Source of the DNA: Oscillospiraceae bacterium
GTDB taxonomy: Bacteria; Bacillota; Clostridia; Oscillospirales; Oscillospiraceae
Assembly: GCA_015067885.1 (NCBI GenBank)
Contig: SVLO01000001.1
Coordinates: 1-64,000, forward strand
Direction of reading: 5' to 3'
DNA length: 64,000 bases
Part shown: positions 1 through 8,417 of the stretch, in pieces
How the letters are laid out: every line of letters starts with the position of its first letter
How positions within the stretch are numbered: position 1 is the stretch's first letter
Notes under the pieces: generated by a model
What the model saw: the letters and a program-made list of their open reading frames with translations, nothing else
What the model was told of the DNA's origin: nothing
The model's database searches: none
Made by a program: the position numbers and the translations under genes

Positions 1-707
<707 letters not shown>

Positions 708-723
708 TCGCATAGACTTTCTT

Positions 724-757
724 AACAAGACCGCCCAAATGGGCGGTCTTGTTTTAT
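724..757 (+). terminator. Intrinsic terminator of eno
   Basis: A 13-bp stem built on AACAAGACCGCCC with an AAAT loop is followed by a T-rich tail, 17 bases after the eno stop codon. Confidence 0.9.
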
Positions 758-1037
758 GTAGGGGCGGCCCCGTGTGGCCGCCCGATAGAGCCCTCCCCTT
801 GAGGGGAGGGTGGCATTTGCGCAGCAAATGACGGGTGAGGTGGCGTATAACGAGCAGCCCGATGTACCCGCAAGGGGTATGCCGCCCTGGGCAACCTCTG
901 TAAATCTATCGGTCTATCGCCCCCCGCCGACGATCAATCAAACCACCAGACTTGCGTAGGGGCGCATATCATGCGCCCGCCAACCACCGACCCCCGCCCG
1001 TGGGGCGCGACGACCCGGCGCGCCCGCCCCCAAATAC
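758..1037. repeat. Gene-free spacer with composite dispersed repeat (copy 1)
   Basis: No gene is supported here. The stretch is a mosaic of short palindromic modules that recur elsewhere in the window. One is a CCCTCCCC/GGGGAGGG hairpin followed by a GAGGTGGCGTATAACGAGC module (837-855), which recurs exactly, inverted, at 35389-35407. A GTAGGGGCG...CGCCCGC module (956-980) recurs at 53073-53097. A TGGGGCGCGACGACCCGGCG module (1001-1020) recurs with few changes at 53011-53030. This looks like a non-coding palindromic repeat family. Confidence 0.65.
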
Positions 1038-1040
1038 GCA

Positions 1041-1072
1041 ACAACGCCGCCCATGGGGCGGCGTTGTCTTTT
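1041..1072. terminator. Stem-loop between the eno spacer and the membrane-protein gene
   Basis: A perfect 12-bp stem (ACAACGCCGCCC with its complement, 3-base loop) lies just past the stop codon of the leftward gene at 1077. The T-run is better on the plus strand than on the minus strand, but position suggests it ends the leftward gene. Confidence 0.6.
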
Positions 1073-1076
1073 GTAT

Positions 1077-2360
1077 TTACTTCAAATCGTCGGTCAAGCT
1101 GTCGATGGCATCTTCCAAAACTTTCTTTTTTCTTTCCAGCCAAAAATCCCGGCCCAGGCCGATTTCAGAATCGATCTTCGCCACTTGCGCCCCAAGCGCA
1201 CCAATAAGCCAAATGCTCCCAACCTGGTTTGCCAGTTCGCACGTGGCAAGGGAAATATCCATATATGTCCTGAAAATCACCGACCGGGCGGCCAGGAACC
1301 CGGCAAAGGCGAAGAACGAAACGAACGCCGCAACCACCAGCAGGATCATCAGCACGGTGTGGAAGACGGTGTAGGCCTCCATCAGTGCCTCCAGCGCCAC
1401 GCCCAGCCCGAACACCAGCATGGCCACCACGCAGGAAACGATGACCTTGATCCAAAAAGTAGAAAACCCGTAGGCAAAATCAATATCCAGCAAGAGGGGC
1501 AGGAGCATGGAGAATATGTACAGCAGGCCGCACACACCCGTGGCAATGGAGGTGACGATCACCACCACGCTGCCAATGCCACCCTCCGCCGCCATGTCGC
1601 CGCCCACCAGAGCCAGGCCCATAATACCGATGGAAGTCGCCACCAGGCTCACGCCCCAAAGGATGGTGATGGTACTCAACCCCTCGTCCGTCATCTCCTG
1701 GCGCTTTTTGTGTACGAACCAGGCGTACAGGGTACAAACGATCATCAGCACAATGGGAACGATCCAGCGCGCGCCGCTGCCCTGCACAAGATTGTACATG
1801 ATGTGGTCAAAATCATTGCGCAGGATGGCGAAGAGGTTGGCGTGGGTCTGCTCGTACTCCTCCTGCAGGGCGTAGAATTCTTCGGCTGAATGGTAGTTGT
1901 AGGCCTCGTTCAGGGCAGCATTGTCCGTGTAGACAATCAAATCGCTGCCTTCCTGCTCGATGGGGTGGCAGGGGTTCAGAATCAAAATATGCTCCAGCTG
2001 CTGGCGGTTGGACACCGCCCGGTAATCAAGCCGTATCACGCCGCCGTATCGGAAGCAGTCCTCGGGTTCGTACTGGGAAAAATCCACCACGGCGCCCACG
2101 TACTGGTACCGCTTGGACACCTTTTCAAGGGTGATGACGTGTTCGGTCCAGTCGGCCCATTTACCTTCCCGCTCTTCAGGCGTGCTGGTGATGGTGGCGT
2201 ATTTGGTAAAATGCTTTTCGTTATGGAATGCGGTCAAATCGTTGCCGCCGATGAGTAAAAAGGACAAAATGAGACCAAAAACAACTACGAACAGGGAAAA
2301 ATTCCGCAAGGCCATAAGGGGCAGGGGAAGGGGCTTGTATTTCCGCTTTGTCTGTGCCAT
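1077..2360 (-). CDS. Multi-pass membrane protein of unknown function
   Basis: The product has 427 residues. ATG at 2360 is chosen because GGAGGTATTGTCCC lies directly before it; the open frame runs far upstream over ahcY in antisense and is not real there. Visible features are a basic N-terminus, one membrane segment at about residues 16-37, a polar presumably extracellular domain of about 140 residues, then five further hydrophobic segments (WIVPIVLMIVCTLYAWF onward) and a charged cytoplasmic tail with ERKKKVLEDAIDSL. I recognise no family. It has its own promoter and is divergent from ahcY, with no evident functional partner. Confidence 0.8.
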   Translation of the reverse strand: MAQTKRKYKPLPLPLMALRNFSLFVVVFGLILSFLLIGGNDLTAFHNEKHFTKYATITSTPEEREGKWADWTEHVITLEKVSKRYQYVGAVVDFSQYEPEDCFRYGGVIRLDYRAVSNRQQLEHILILNPCHPIEQEGSDLIVYTDNAALNEAYNYHSAEEFYALQEEYEQTHANLFAILRNDFDHIMYNLVQGSGARWIVPIVLMIVCTLYAWFVHKKRQEMTDEGLSTITILWGVSLVATSIGIMGLALVGGDMAAEGGIGSVVVIVTSIATGVCGLLYIFSMLLPLLLDIDFAYGFSTFWIKVIVSCVVAMLVFGLGVALEALMEAYTVFHTVLMILLVVAAFVSFFAFAGFLAARSVIFRTYMDISLATCELANQVGSIWLIGALGAQVAKIDSEIGLGRDFWLERKKKVLEDAIDSLTDDLK

Positions 2361-2387
2361 GGGACAATACCTCCGATTATTTTCCAC

Positions 2388-2417
2388 ATTGTAGCATATT
2401 TCGGCGGCCTTTGTAAA
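2388..2417 (-). promoter_or_regulatory. Sigma-A promoter of the leftward membrane-protein gene
   Basis: Read leftward: TTTACA (2417-2412), an 18-bp spacer, then TACAAT (2393-2388) preceded by TGC, an extended -10. It fires away from ahcY. Confidence 0.7.
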
Positions 2418-2424
2418 TATATGC

Positions 2425-2453
2425 TTTCCTTGCCGTGGCAATTGTGATACAAT
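2425..2453 (+). promoter_or_regulatory. Promoter of ahcY (extended -10)
   Basis: TGATACAAT at 2445-2453 is a good extended -10. The -35 candidate TTTCCT at 2425-2430 is weak but correctly spaced (17 bp). Confidence 0.6.
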
Positions 2454-2486
2454 AACCCCGAACTTGTGGGAAAGGAATGTTTCCGT

Positions 2487-3731
2487 ATGAGCATCGTCAA
2501 AGATATGTCCCTGGCGCCCTCCGGGCGGCAGAAAATCGAATGGGTCCGGGCCTTTATGCCCGCCCTGTCCGGCATCGAGGCCCGCTTTGAGAAGGAGCAG
2601 CCCTTCGCCGGCCTGCGCATCGCCGTGTCCGTCCATCTGGAGGCCAAGACTGCCAATTTGGGCTTGGTGCTGAAAAAGGGCGGCGCGGAGGTCTATCTCA
2701 CCGGCTGTAACCCTCTGTCCACCCAGGACGACGTGGCCGCCGCCGTGGCGGAGCTGGGGGTGGAGACCTTCGGCATCCACGGCGTCACCCCGGAGCAGTA
2801 CGAGGACCTGCTGGTGGAGACCCTGAAGAGCCACCCCCACATCGTCATTGACGACGGCGGCGACCTGATCCAGCTTTTGGACGGCAGATGCCGTGAGTAC
2901 GCCGACTGCCTCATCGGCGGCTGTGAGGAGACCACCACCGGCATCCACCGCCTGCAGGCCCGCCAGCGGGAGGGCCGTCTGCCCTGCCCCATGATGGCGG
3001 TGAACGACGCCAAGGCCAAGCACTACTACGACAACAAGTACGGCACCGGCCAGTCCGTCATGGATGGTATTATGCACACCACCAACCTGATTATCGCCGG
3101 CAAGACGGTAGTGGTGGCGGGCTACGGCTGGTGCGGCAGCGGCATCGCCCTGCGTGCCAAGGGCATGGGCGCCGACGTCATCGTCACCGAGGTGGACCCC
3201 TTCAAGGCGCTGGACGCCACCATGAACGGCTTCCGGGTCATGCCTATGGCCCAGGCGGCCCCCTTGGGTGACCTGTTCATCACCGCCACCGGCTGCAAGG
3301 ACGTTATCACGGCGGAGCATTTTGCTGCCATGAAGGACAACGCCCTGCTGTGCAACGCCGGTCACTTCGACTGCGAGGTGGACGTAGCCTGGCTGGAGGG
3401 CAACTGCACCCGCCGCACCGAGCGCCGGGCCAACATCGTGGGCTACACCCTGCCCAACGGCCGCACCCTGAACGTCATTGCCGACGGCCGGCTGGTCAAC
3501 CTGGCCGCGGGCAACGGACACCCCGCCGAGATTATGGATATGTCCTTCGCCGTGCAGGCCCTGGCCGCTGAATGGCTGGTCAAGCACAGGGCGGAGCTGG
3601 AAGTGAAGCTGTACGACATCCCCGAGGAGATCGACTATCAGATCGGCGTGACCAAGCTGGCGGCCCTGGGCCTTGCCATTGACGAGCTGACCGAGGAACA
3701 AAAGGCCTACCTGTCCGGCTGGCAGGTGTAA
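2487..3731 (+). CDS. ahcY: Adenosylhomocysteinase
   Basis: The enzyme hydrolyses S-adenosylhomocysteine to adenosine and homocysteine, recycling the by-product of SAM-dependent methylation. It has 414 residues, the short bacterial form without the insertion and without the usual C-terminal YRY tail (it ends in SGWQV). Motifs seen: the substrate and catalytic segment VNDAKAKHYYDNKYGTGQS, the NAD-binding GYGWCGSGIA, and NAGHFDCEVD. The start is ATG 2487, preceded by AAAGGAA at a good distance; an upstream in-frame GTG at 2466 has no ribosome site. The SGNH hydrolase gene follows 21 bases later and is probably cotranscribed. Confidence 0.95.
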   Translation: MSIVKDMSLAPSGRQKIEWVRAFMPALSGIEARFEKEQPFAGLRIAVSVHLEAKTANLGLVLKKGGAEVYLTGCNPLSTQDDVAAAVAELGVETFGIHGVTPEQYEDLLVETLKSHPHIVIDDGGDLIQLLDGRCREYADCLIGGCEETTTGIHRLQARQREGRLPCPMMAVNDAKAKHYYDNKYGTGQSVMDGIMHTTNLIIAGKTVVVAGYGWCGSGIALRAKGMGADVIVTEVDPFKALDATMNGFRVMPMAQAAPLGDLFITATGCKDVITAEHFAAMKDNALLCNAGHFDCEVDVAWLEGNCTRRTERRANIVGYTLPNGRTLNVIADGRLVNLAAGNGHPAEIMDMSFAVQALAAEWLVKHRAELEVKLYDIPEEIDYQIGVTKLAALGLAIDELTEEQKAYLSGWQV

Positions 3732-3752
3732 TTGCGAAAGAAGGTAATTATA

Positions 3753-4403
3753 ATGAAACGAATTCTGTTTATGGGCGATTCCATCACCGACTGCACCCGC
3801 GGTAAAGGCCCTTCCGAAAAGGACCCCCTGCTGAACCTGGGCAACGGCTACGCCGCCTTTATTGCCGGACGCATGGGCCTGGAGCATCCCGGCGAGTATG
3901 AGTTCATCAACCGCGGTATCAGCGGCAACCGCATCGTGGACGTCTACGCCCGCACCAAGCGGGACATCATCAGCCTGAAGCCCGACTATATGAGCATCCT
4001 CATCGGCATCAACGACGTGTGGCACGAGGTGTATGACCCCGAACACCCCCACGGCGTGGACGGCCCCAAGTACCTGAAGGTGTACGACCTGCTGCTGCAG
4101 GAATTGAAGGAAGAACTGCCCGACCTGAAGATCATGCTGATGGAACCCTTCGTGCTGGAGGGCCACGCCACCGCCGCGCGCATCGAGTGGTTCGAGGAGG
4201 AGACCGCCATCCGCGCCCAGGCGGTGCGGGAGCTGGCCGCCAAGCACGACCTGCCCCTCATCCCCCTGCAGGCTGACCTGCTGGAGCTGTGCGAAAAAGC
4301 CCCGGAGACCTACTGGCTGGCCGACGGCGTCCACCCCTGCGCCCCCTTCCACCAGTACATCGCTGACAAGTGGATGGAGACCTTCAAAAAATGCTATCTG
4401 TAA
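3753..4403 (+). CDS. SGNH/GDSL-family hydrolase
   Basis: A 216-residue single-domain esterase or lipase-like protein. Block I is MGDSITDC (nucleophile serine), block II is GISGN, block III is IGINDVWHE (oxyanion-hole Asn), and block V is DGVHP with the catalytic Asp-x-x-His. There is no signal peptide, so it is cytoplasmic. The start ATG 3753 has AAGAAGG eight bases upstream. The distance from the ahcY stop is only 21 bases and a terminator follows, so the two form one unit. The family deacylates or deacetylates many substrates; the substrate here cannot be told from sequence. Confidence 0.9.
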   Translation: MKRILFMGDSITDCTRGKGPSEKDPLLNLGNGYAAFIAGRMGLEHPGEYEFINRGISGNRIVDVYARTKRDIISLKPDYMSILIGINDVWHEVYDPEHPHGVDGPKYLKVYDLLLQELKEELPDLKIMLMEPFVLEGHATAARIEWFEEETAIRAQAVRELAAKHDLPLIPLQADLLELCEKAPETYWLADGVHPCAPFHQYIADKWMETFKKCYL

Positions 4404-4410
4404 GCTGATA

Positions 4411-4442
4411 AAAAATTGCCGCTCCGGCGGCAATTTTTTGTG
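4411..4442 (+). terminator. Intrinsic terminator of ahcY-SGNH unit
   Basis: An AAAAATTGCCGC stem with a three-base loop is followed by TTTTTT, eight bases after the stop codon. Confidence 0.92.
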
Positions 4443-4555
4443 TTTGGGGGCGGAAAATTCTTGCGATTTGGGACATAAAAGAGGGCGGCGGAATAGATTG
4501 AAAAAGAGCCGCAGCTATGCTAAATTGTGGTAAACCTATGCAGGAGGGACACGCT

Positions 4556-5248
4556 ATGATTTTGGGAATCGTACTTCGATACAAAAACCGCCCGGAGGAC
4601 GGCCACTGGGCAGAGAGCGCCGGAATTCCCTTTGACTTTTGGGAAATGGCCCGGCAGAACGACGTCACCCTGTGCGCCATTCTGAACCCGGCGGATGCCG
4701 GGCGGGTGTGCGACCTGTGCGACGGCCTCATCGTCCCCGGCAGCGGCAACACCGTCCTGCCCGAGTACTACGGCGGCGAACCCACCGACGAGGTCATCCC
4801 CTTTGACGAGTACGGCCACGACAGAGAGATTATCGACCTGTTCGTCAAGGCGGGCAAGCCGATTTTCGGTATCTGCCAGGGAATTCAGGTGCTGAACATC
4901 TACTTCGGCGGCAACATCAAGCGGGTGAATGTGAACTGGTCCCACGGCCTGCCCGGTATGGACGAAAAACGGATGCACCACATCAACATCGAGAAGGACA
5001 GTTTTGTGTACGATGTCTTTGGCGCCCAGCGGGCCCAGGTCAATTCCCACCACGGCTGGGGCATCGACCGGCTGGGCGAGGGCCTGCGTGTGGTGGCCAC
5101 GGCGGACGACGGCGTCATCGAGGCGGTGGACAACCGGGAAAAGAAGATCTTTGCCGTCCAGTGGCACCCGGAGCAGAACTTCCATGTGGGCGACCCCGTG
5201 GAACAGGAATTTTTCAAAAACTTCATTCGGGTCTGCAAACAAAACTGA
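4556..5248 (+). CDS. Class I glutamine amidotransferase-like hydrolase (gamma-glutamyl-GABA hydrolase / peptidase C26 family)
   Basis: The product has 230 residues. The nucleophile elbow FGICQGIQVLN carries the catalytic Cys, and QWHPEQ near the C-terminus supplies the His-Glu pair. This layout is typical of PuuD-like gamma-glutamyl hydrolases, which cleave gamma-glutamyl bonds without a synthetase partner. The start ATG 4556 is preceded by CAGGAGGGACACGCT; the longer frame from 4517 has no ribosome site. The gene is flanked by terminators on both sides and stands alone. The natural substrate is unknown; no putrescine-degradation neighbours are present. Confidence 0.88.
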   Translation: MILGIVLRYKNRPEDGHWAESAGIPFDFWEMARQNDVTLCAILNPADAGRVCDLCDGLIVPGSGNTVLPEYYGGEPTDEVIPFDEYGHDREIIDLFVKAGKPIFGICQGIQVLNIYFGGNIKRVNVNWSHGLPGMDEKRMHHINIEKDSFVYDVFGAQRAQVNSHHGWGIDRLGEGLRVVATADDGVIEAVDNREKKIFAVQWHPEQNFHVGDPVEQEFFKNFIRVCKQN

Positions 5249-5255
5249 CGCGGAG

Positions 5256-5297
5256 AAATGGCACAGCGATTTGGTTCGCTGTGCCATTTTGTTTTGT
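5256..5297 (+). terminator. Intrinsic terminator
   Basis: A long stem AAATGGCACAGCGA pairs with TCGCTGTGCCATTT and is followed by a T-rich tail, eight bases after the preceding stop. Confidence 0.9.
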
Positions 5298-5385
5298 GTG
5301 GCTGCGCTGAATAAATCGCCATTGCAATTTAGTGGTGGGCGTGGTAGACTTTGCGTTGTGTAATCCGGCGAAAAGAGGGGATAGG

Positions 5386-6246
5386 ATGAAAAAGCATTAC
5401 ATATTGGCTGGGACCTCTATCCTGCTTTGGTCCACCCTGGCCACCGTGTCCAAACTGCTGATGAATTCTATGAGCGCCCATCAGGTGCTGGGCGTCAGCG
5501 CCCTGTTTGCCGCGGCGGTGTTGCTTGTGTATAATGTTGCCACCGGCAAGCTGACGGTGATGAGGGGCTACCGGGCGAAGGACTATCTGATCATGGCACT
5601 CATCGGCCTGCCCGGGACGTTGTTTTATAATCTGTTTTACTATGCCGGGGCGGCGATTTTGCCGCCGTCCCAGGCATTCATCATCAACTACCTGTGGCCC
5701 ATTATGAGTGTGCTGTTTGCCTGCATCCTGCTGAAAGAGCGGCTGACGGGGCGCAAGGTGCTGGCCTTTGGCCTTTCGTTTTTGGGGGTGGCCACGGTGG
5801 CGGGCAGCGGTCTGCTGCGCTTTGAGGTGCAGACGTTGCAGGGCGTGCTGCTGTGCATGGGCGCGGCGGTCTCCTACGGCGCCTATACGGCGCTGAACCA
5901 GCGCTGGAGCTACGACAAGCAGGTGGCGGTCATGGTGGCCCACGCCGGCGCCTTTGTGCTGTGCGCAGGGATCAACTTGATCGCCCGCACACCCCTGCAG
6001 CTGACACCGGGGCAGATTTTGGGACTGGGCTGGAATGGCGTTGGCGTGATGGCGGTGGCCACCACCACCTGGGCCATGGCGCTGGACTCCGGCAAAACGG
6101 CGAAGATATCCAATTTGGCCTATATTACCCCCTTTTTGTCCCTTGTTTGGAACTTTTTGGTGCTGGGGGATGTGCCAAGCTACTGGGCCATCGGGGGTCT
6201 ATGTCTGATCGTGCTGGGTATTTTTGTCCAGCTAAAGGATAAATAA
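5386..6246 (+). CDS. EamA/DMT-family transporter
   Basis: An integral membrane protein of 286 residues with about ten hydrophobic helices in two tandem EamA halves. It opens with KHYILAGTSILLWSTLATVS and has the characteristic PSQAFIINYLWPIMSVLFACILLKERLTG junction between membrane segments and charged loop. The drug/metabolite transporter superfamily exports amino acids, nucleotides or other small metabolites. The start ATG 5386 follows GAGGGGATAGG; the longer frame from 5332 has no ribosome site. The gene is isolated between terminators, so the substrate cannot be inferred. Confidence 0.9.
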   Translation: MKKHYILAGTSILLWSTLATVSKLLMNSMSAHQVLGVSALFAAAVLLVYNVATGKLTVMRGYRAKDYLIMALIGLPGTLFYNLFYYAGAAILPPSQAFIINYLWPIMSVLFACILLKERLTGRKVLAFGLSFLGVATVAGSGLLRFEVQTLQGVLLCMGAAVSYGAYTALNQRWSYDKQVAVMVAHAGAFVLCAGINLIARTPLQLTPGQILGLGWNGVGVMAVATTTWAMALDSGKTAKISNLAYITPFLSLVWNFLVLGDVPSYWAIGGLCLIVLGIFVQLKDK

Positions 6247-6250
6247 TGCG

Positions 6251-6288
6251 AAAAAGCCGACCTATGTGAAACATAGGTCGGCTTTACA
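6251..6288 (+). terminator. Intrinsic terminator of the DMT transporter gene
   Basis: AAAGCCGACCTATGT with its perfect complement and a 3-base loop is followed by a T-containing tail. Confidence 0.85.
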
Positions 6289-6334
6289 TCTATTCCTAAT
6301 TTCTTTTTTGCATACCTGCCTGAGGATTGCGGAA

Positions 6335-6520
6335 CAAAAGCCTCCCTTGCGGGAGGTGTCCCGAAGGGGCGGAGGGATTGACCAAAACAGACTGAAACAA
6401 CCCCTCAGTCGGTCATTCGGCCGCCAGCTCAACCCGCAAGGGGCATGCCACATCCGTAAGGCGGCAAAGCCGCCAACGGCTGTGCAACCCTTACACAGGG
6501 GTCAGAAACACAAAGTCGAA
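6335..6520. repeat. Non-coding palindromic repeat block (copy 2) between convergent genes
   Basis: No gene is supported in 6289-6540. The stretch contains a CTCCC...GGGAG hairpin, a short GGAGGGATTG arm, CCGCAAGGGGCATGCC (compare CCGCAAGGGGTATGCC near 868) and a GGCGGCAAAGCCGCC hairpin. It belongs to the same loose family as the blocks near 780, 35300 and 53150. Confidence 0.5.
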
Positions 6521-6540
6521 TTGAGGCTGCGTTTATGCGG

Positions 6541-8139
6541 TCAGCTCTGCGGCTTCTGACTCTCCAGATACTCGTCGTAGGTCATCTTGCGGTCGATGAG
6601 CTTGCCCTCGGCGGTGAAGTCGAAGACACGGGTACAAACGGTCTGCACCAACTGATGGTCGTGGGAGGCCACCAGGATGTTGCACTTGACCGCCTCCAGG
6701 CCCTTGTTCAGGGCGGCGATGGACTCCAGGTCCAGGTGGTTGGTGGGCTGGTCCAGCATCAGCACGTTGGCGCCGGACATCATCATCCGGGACAGCATAC
6801 AGCGGACCTTCTCGCCGCCGGAGAGGACCTTGACGGGCTTATACACCTCGTCCCCGGAGAAGAGCATACGGCCCAGGAAGCCGCGCAGGAACTGCTCCTG
6901 GGGGTCGGGGGACCACTGGCGCAGCCACTGGACCAGGTTGTCCTCACAGCCGTCGAAGTAGGGGGTGTTGTCCTTGGGGAAGTAGGAGAAGGTGGCGGTC
7001 TGTCCCCACTTGACGGTACCCTCGTCAGGCTCCATCTCGCCGGACAAAATCTTGAACAGGGCGGTGTGGGCGTTCTCGTTGTCGCCCACGAAGGCGATCT
7101 TGTCGCCGTGTTCCACGATGAAGCTGACCTTATCCAGTACCTTCACGCCGTCGATGGTCTTGGACACATCGGTGACGAAGAGAATGTCCTTGCCCACCTC
7201 CCGGTCGGGGGTGAAGCCAACCCAGGGGTAGCGGCGGGAGGAGGCGGGCATCTCTTCCACCGTCAGCTTGTCCAGCAGCTTGCGCCGGGCGGTGGCCTGC
7301 TTGGACTTGGACTTGTTGGCGGAGAAGCGGGAGATAAACTCCTGCAATTCCTTGATCTTCTCCTCGTTGCGCTTATTCTGGTTCTTAATAAGCTGCTGCA
7401 CCAACTGGGAGGACTCGTACCAGAAGTCGTAGTTGCCCACGTACAGCTTGATCTTGTTGTAGTCGATATCCACGATGTGAGTGCAGACGGTGTTCAGGAA
7501 GTGGCGGTCGTGGGACACCACGATGACGGTGCCGGCAAAGTCCAGCAGGAAATCCTCCAGCCAGTTGACGGCGTCGATGTCCAGGTTGTTGGTAGGCTCG
7601 TCCATCATCAAAAGGTCGGGGTTGCCGAACAGCGCCTGGGCCAGCAGCACCTTTACCTTCAACCGGGCGTCCAGGGTGGCCATATCGTTGTAGTGCAGCT
7701 CGGTGCCAAGGCCAAGGCCCTGCAGGATGCGGCTGGCGTCGGACTCCGCCTCCCAGCCGCCCAGCTCAGCGTACTCCTCCTCCAACTGGCAGGCCAGCAT
7801 ACCGTCCTCGTCGGTCATCTCCTCCTTGGCGTAGAGGGCCTCCTTCTGCTTGCCGATCTCGTACAGACGCTGGTTGCCCATAATGACCGTGTCCATGACG
7901 TTGTAGGCATCGTAGGCGTTCTGGTCCTGCTTCAGCACGGACATACGGGTATTGGGCAGGATGTGTACCTCGCCGGTGGTGGACTCCAGCTCGCCGGACA
8001 GGATCTTCAGGAAGGTGGACTTGCCCGCGCCGTTGGCGCCGATGATGCCGTAACAGTTGCCGGGGGCGAACTGCAGATCCACGTGGGAGAACAGGGGGGT
8101 GCCGCTGTAATTCAAACTCAGGTCGGTAACCGTGATCAT
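6541..8139 (-). CDS. ABC-F family ATPase (ribosome-associated type)
   Basis: A 532-residue soluble protein with two ABC domains and no membrane segments. ABC-F proteins bind the ribosomal E site and modulate translation; some confer antibiotic resistance. Domain 1 has Walker A GANGAGKST and Walker B LLMMDEPTNNLD, but its signature reads TLDARLKV instead of LSGGQ. Domain 2 has a proper LSGGEKVRCMLSR signature and MLDQPTNHLD, but its Walker A position reads GDNENAHTAL, without the P-loop lysine. So each composite site lacks one element; I believe related Firmicutes proteins share this. The start ATG 8139 follows AAAGGAGTACACACT. No drug-resistance function can be asserted. Confidence 0.92.
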   Translation of the reverse strand: MITVTDLSLNYSGTPLFSHVDLQFAPGNCYGIIGANGAGKSTFLKILSGELESTTGEVHILPNTRMSVLKQDQNAYDAYNVMDTVIMGNQRLYEIGKQKEALYAKEEMTDEDGMLACQLEEEYAELGGWEAESDASRILQGLGLGTELHYNDMATLDARLKVKVLLAQALFGNPDLLMMDEPTNNLDIDAVNWLEDFLLDFAGTVIVVSHDRHFLNTVCTHIVDIDYNKIKLYVGNYDFWYESSQLVQQLIKNQNKRNEEKIKELQEFISRFSANKSKSKQATARRKLLDKLTVEEMPASSRRYPWVGFTPDREVGKDILFVTDVSKTIDGVKVLDKVSFIVEHGDKIAFVGDNENAHTALFKILSGEMEPDEGTVKWGQTATFSYFPKDNTPYFDGCEDNLVQWLRQWSPDPQEQFLRGFLGRMLFSGDEVYKPVKVLSGGEKVRCMLSRMMMSGANVLMLDQPTNHLDLESIAALNKGLEAVKCNILVASHDHQLVQTVCTRVFDFTAEGKLIDRKMTYDEYLESQKPQS

Positions 8140-8269
8140 AGTGTGTACTCCTTTATCATGTATAAACTCACAGTTGCACCAGTATAACACAAAATTCCCC
8201 GGAATAACAGCATAATTTCGCAGGAAAACAGGAAATTTTGTGCCGACAAGCTGTATGGAATGACTACGA

Positions 8270-8298
8270 TTGCAAAAGCCGTCGGAATGTGATACAAT
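8270..8298 (+). promoter_or_regulatory. Sigma-A promoter of the DEAD-box helicase gene
   Basis: TTGCAA (8270-8275), a 17-bp spacer, and TACAAT (8293-8298) with TGA before it (extended -10). The resulting 5' leader is about 110 bases, long for this genome. Confidence 0.8.
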
Positions 8299-8417
8299 AC
8301 AGCGAATGGGCGGGAAACTGCCCCGTGATTTGAGGCCGCGCCGGAGAAGGGCGTTTCGGACCGTGTGTCTGCGAGTGGAGGGCCTTGGATCGCAACACAG
8401 GAAAGGAACGAGTTATT

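Noticed and set aside
952-1374. Plus-strand frames in 952-1889
   Set aside because: They overlap the repeat block and the antisense of the membrane-protein gene, without start signals.
2361-4433. Leftward open frame extending the 1077-2360 gene to a protein of over 1100 residues
   Set aside because: It runs antisense over ahcY and the SGNH gene, with biased composition and no ribosome site upstream; the true start at 2360 has a strong one.
6266-6559. Small plus-strand gene between the DMT and ABC-F genes
   Set aside because: It runs through a terminator hairpin and a repeat block and has no ribosome site.
6541-8139. Antibiotic-resistance ABC-F (Lsa/Vga/OptrA type)
   Set aside because: The interdomain linker and degenerate motifs do not point to a resistance subgroup; no basis for a resistance call.
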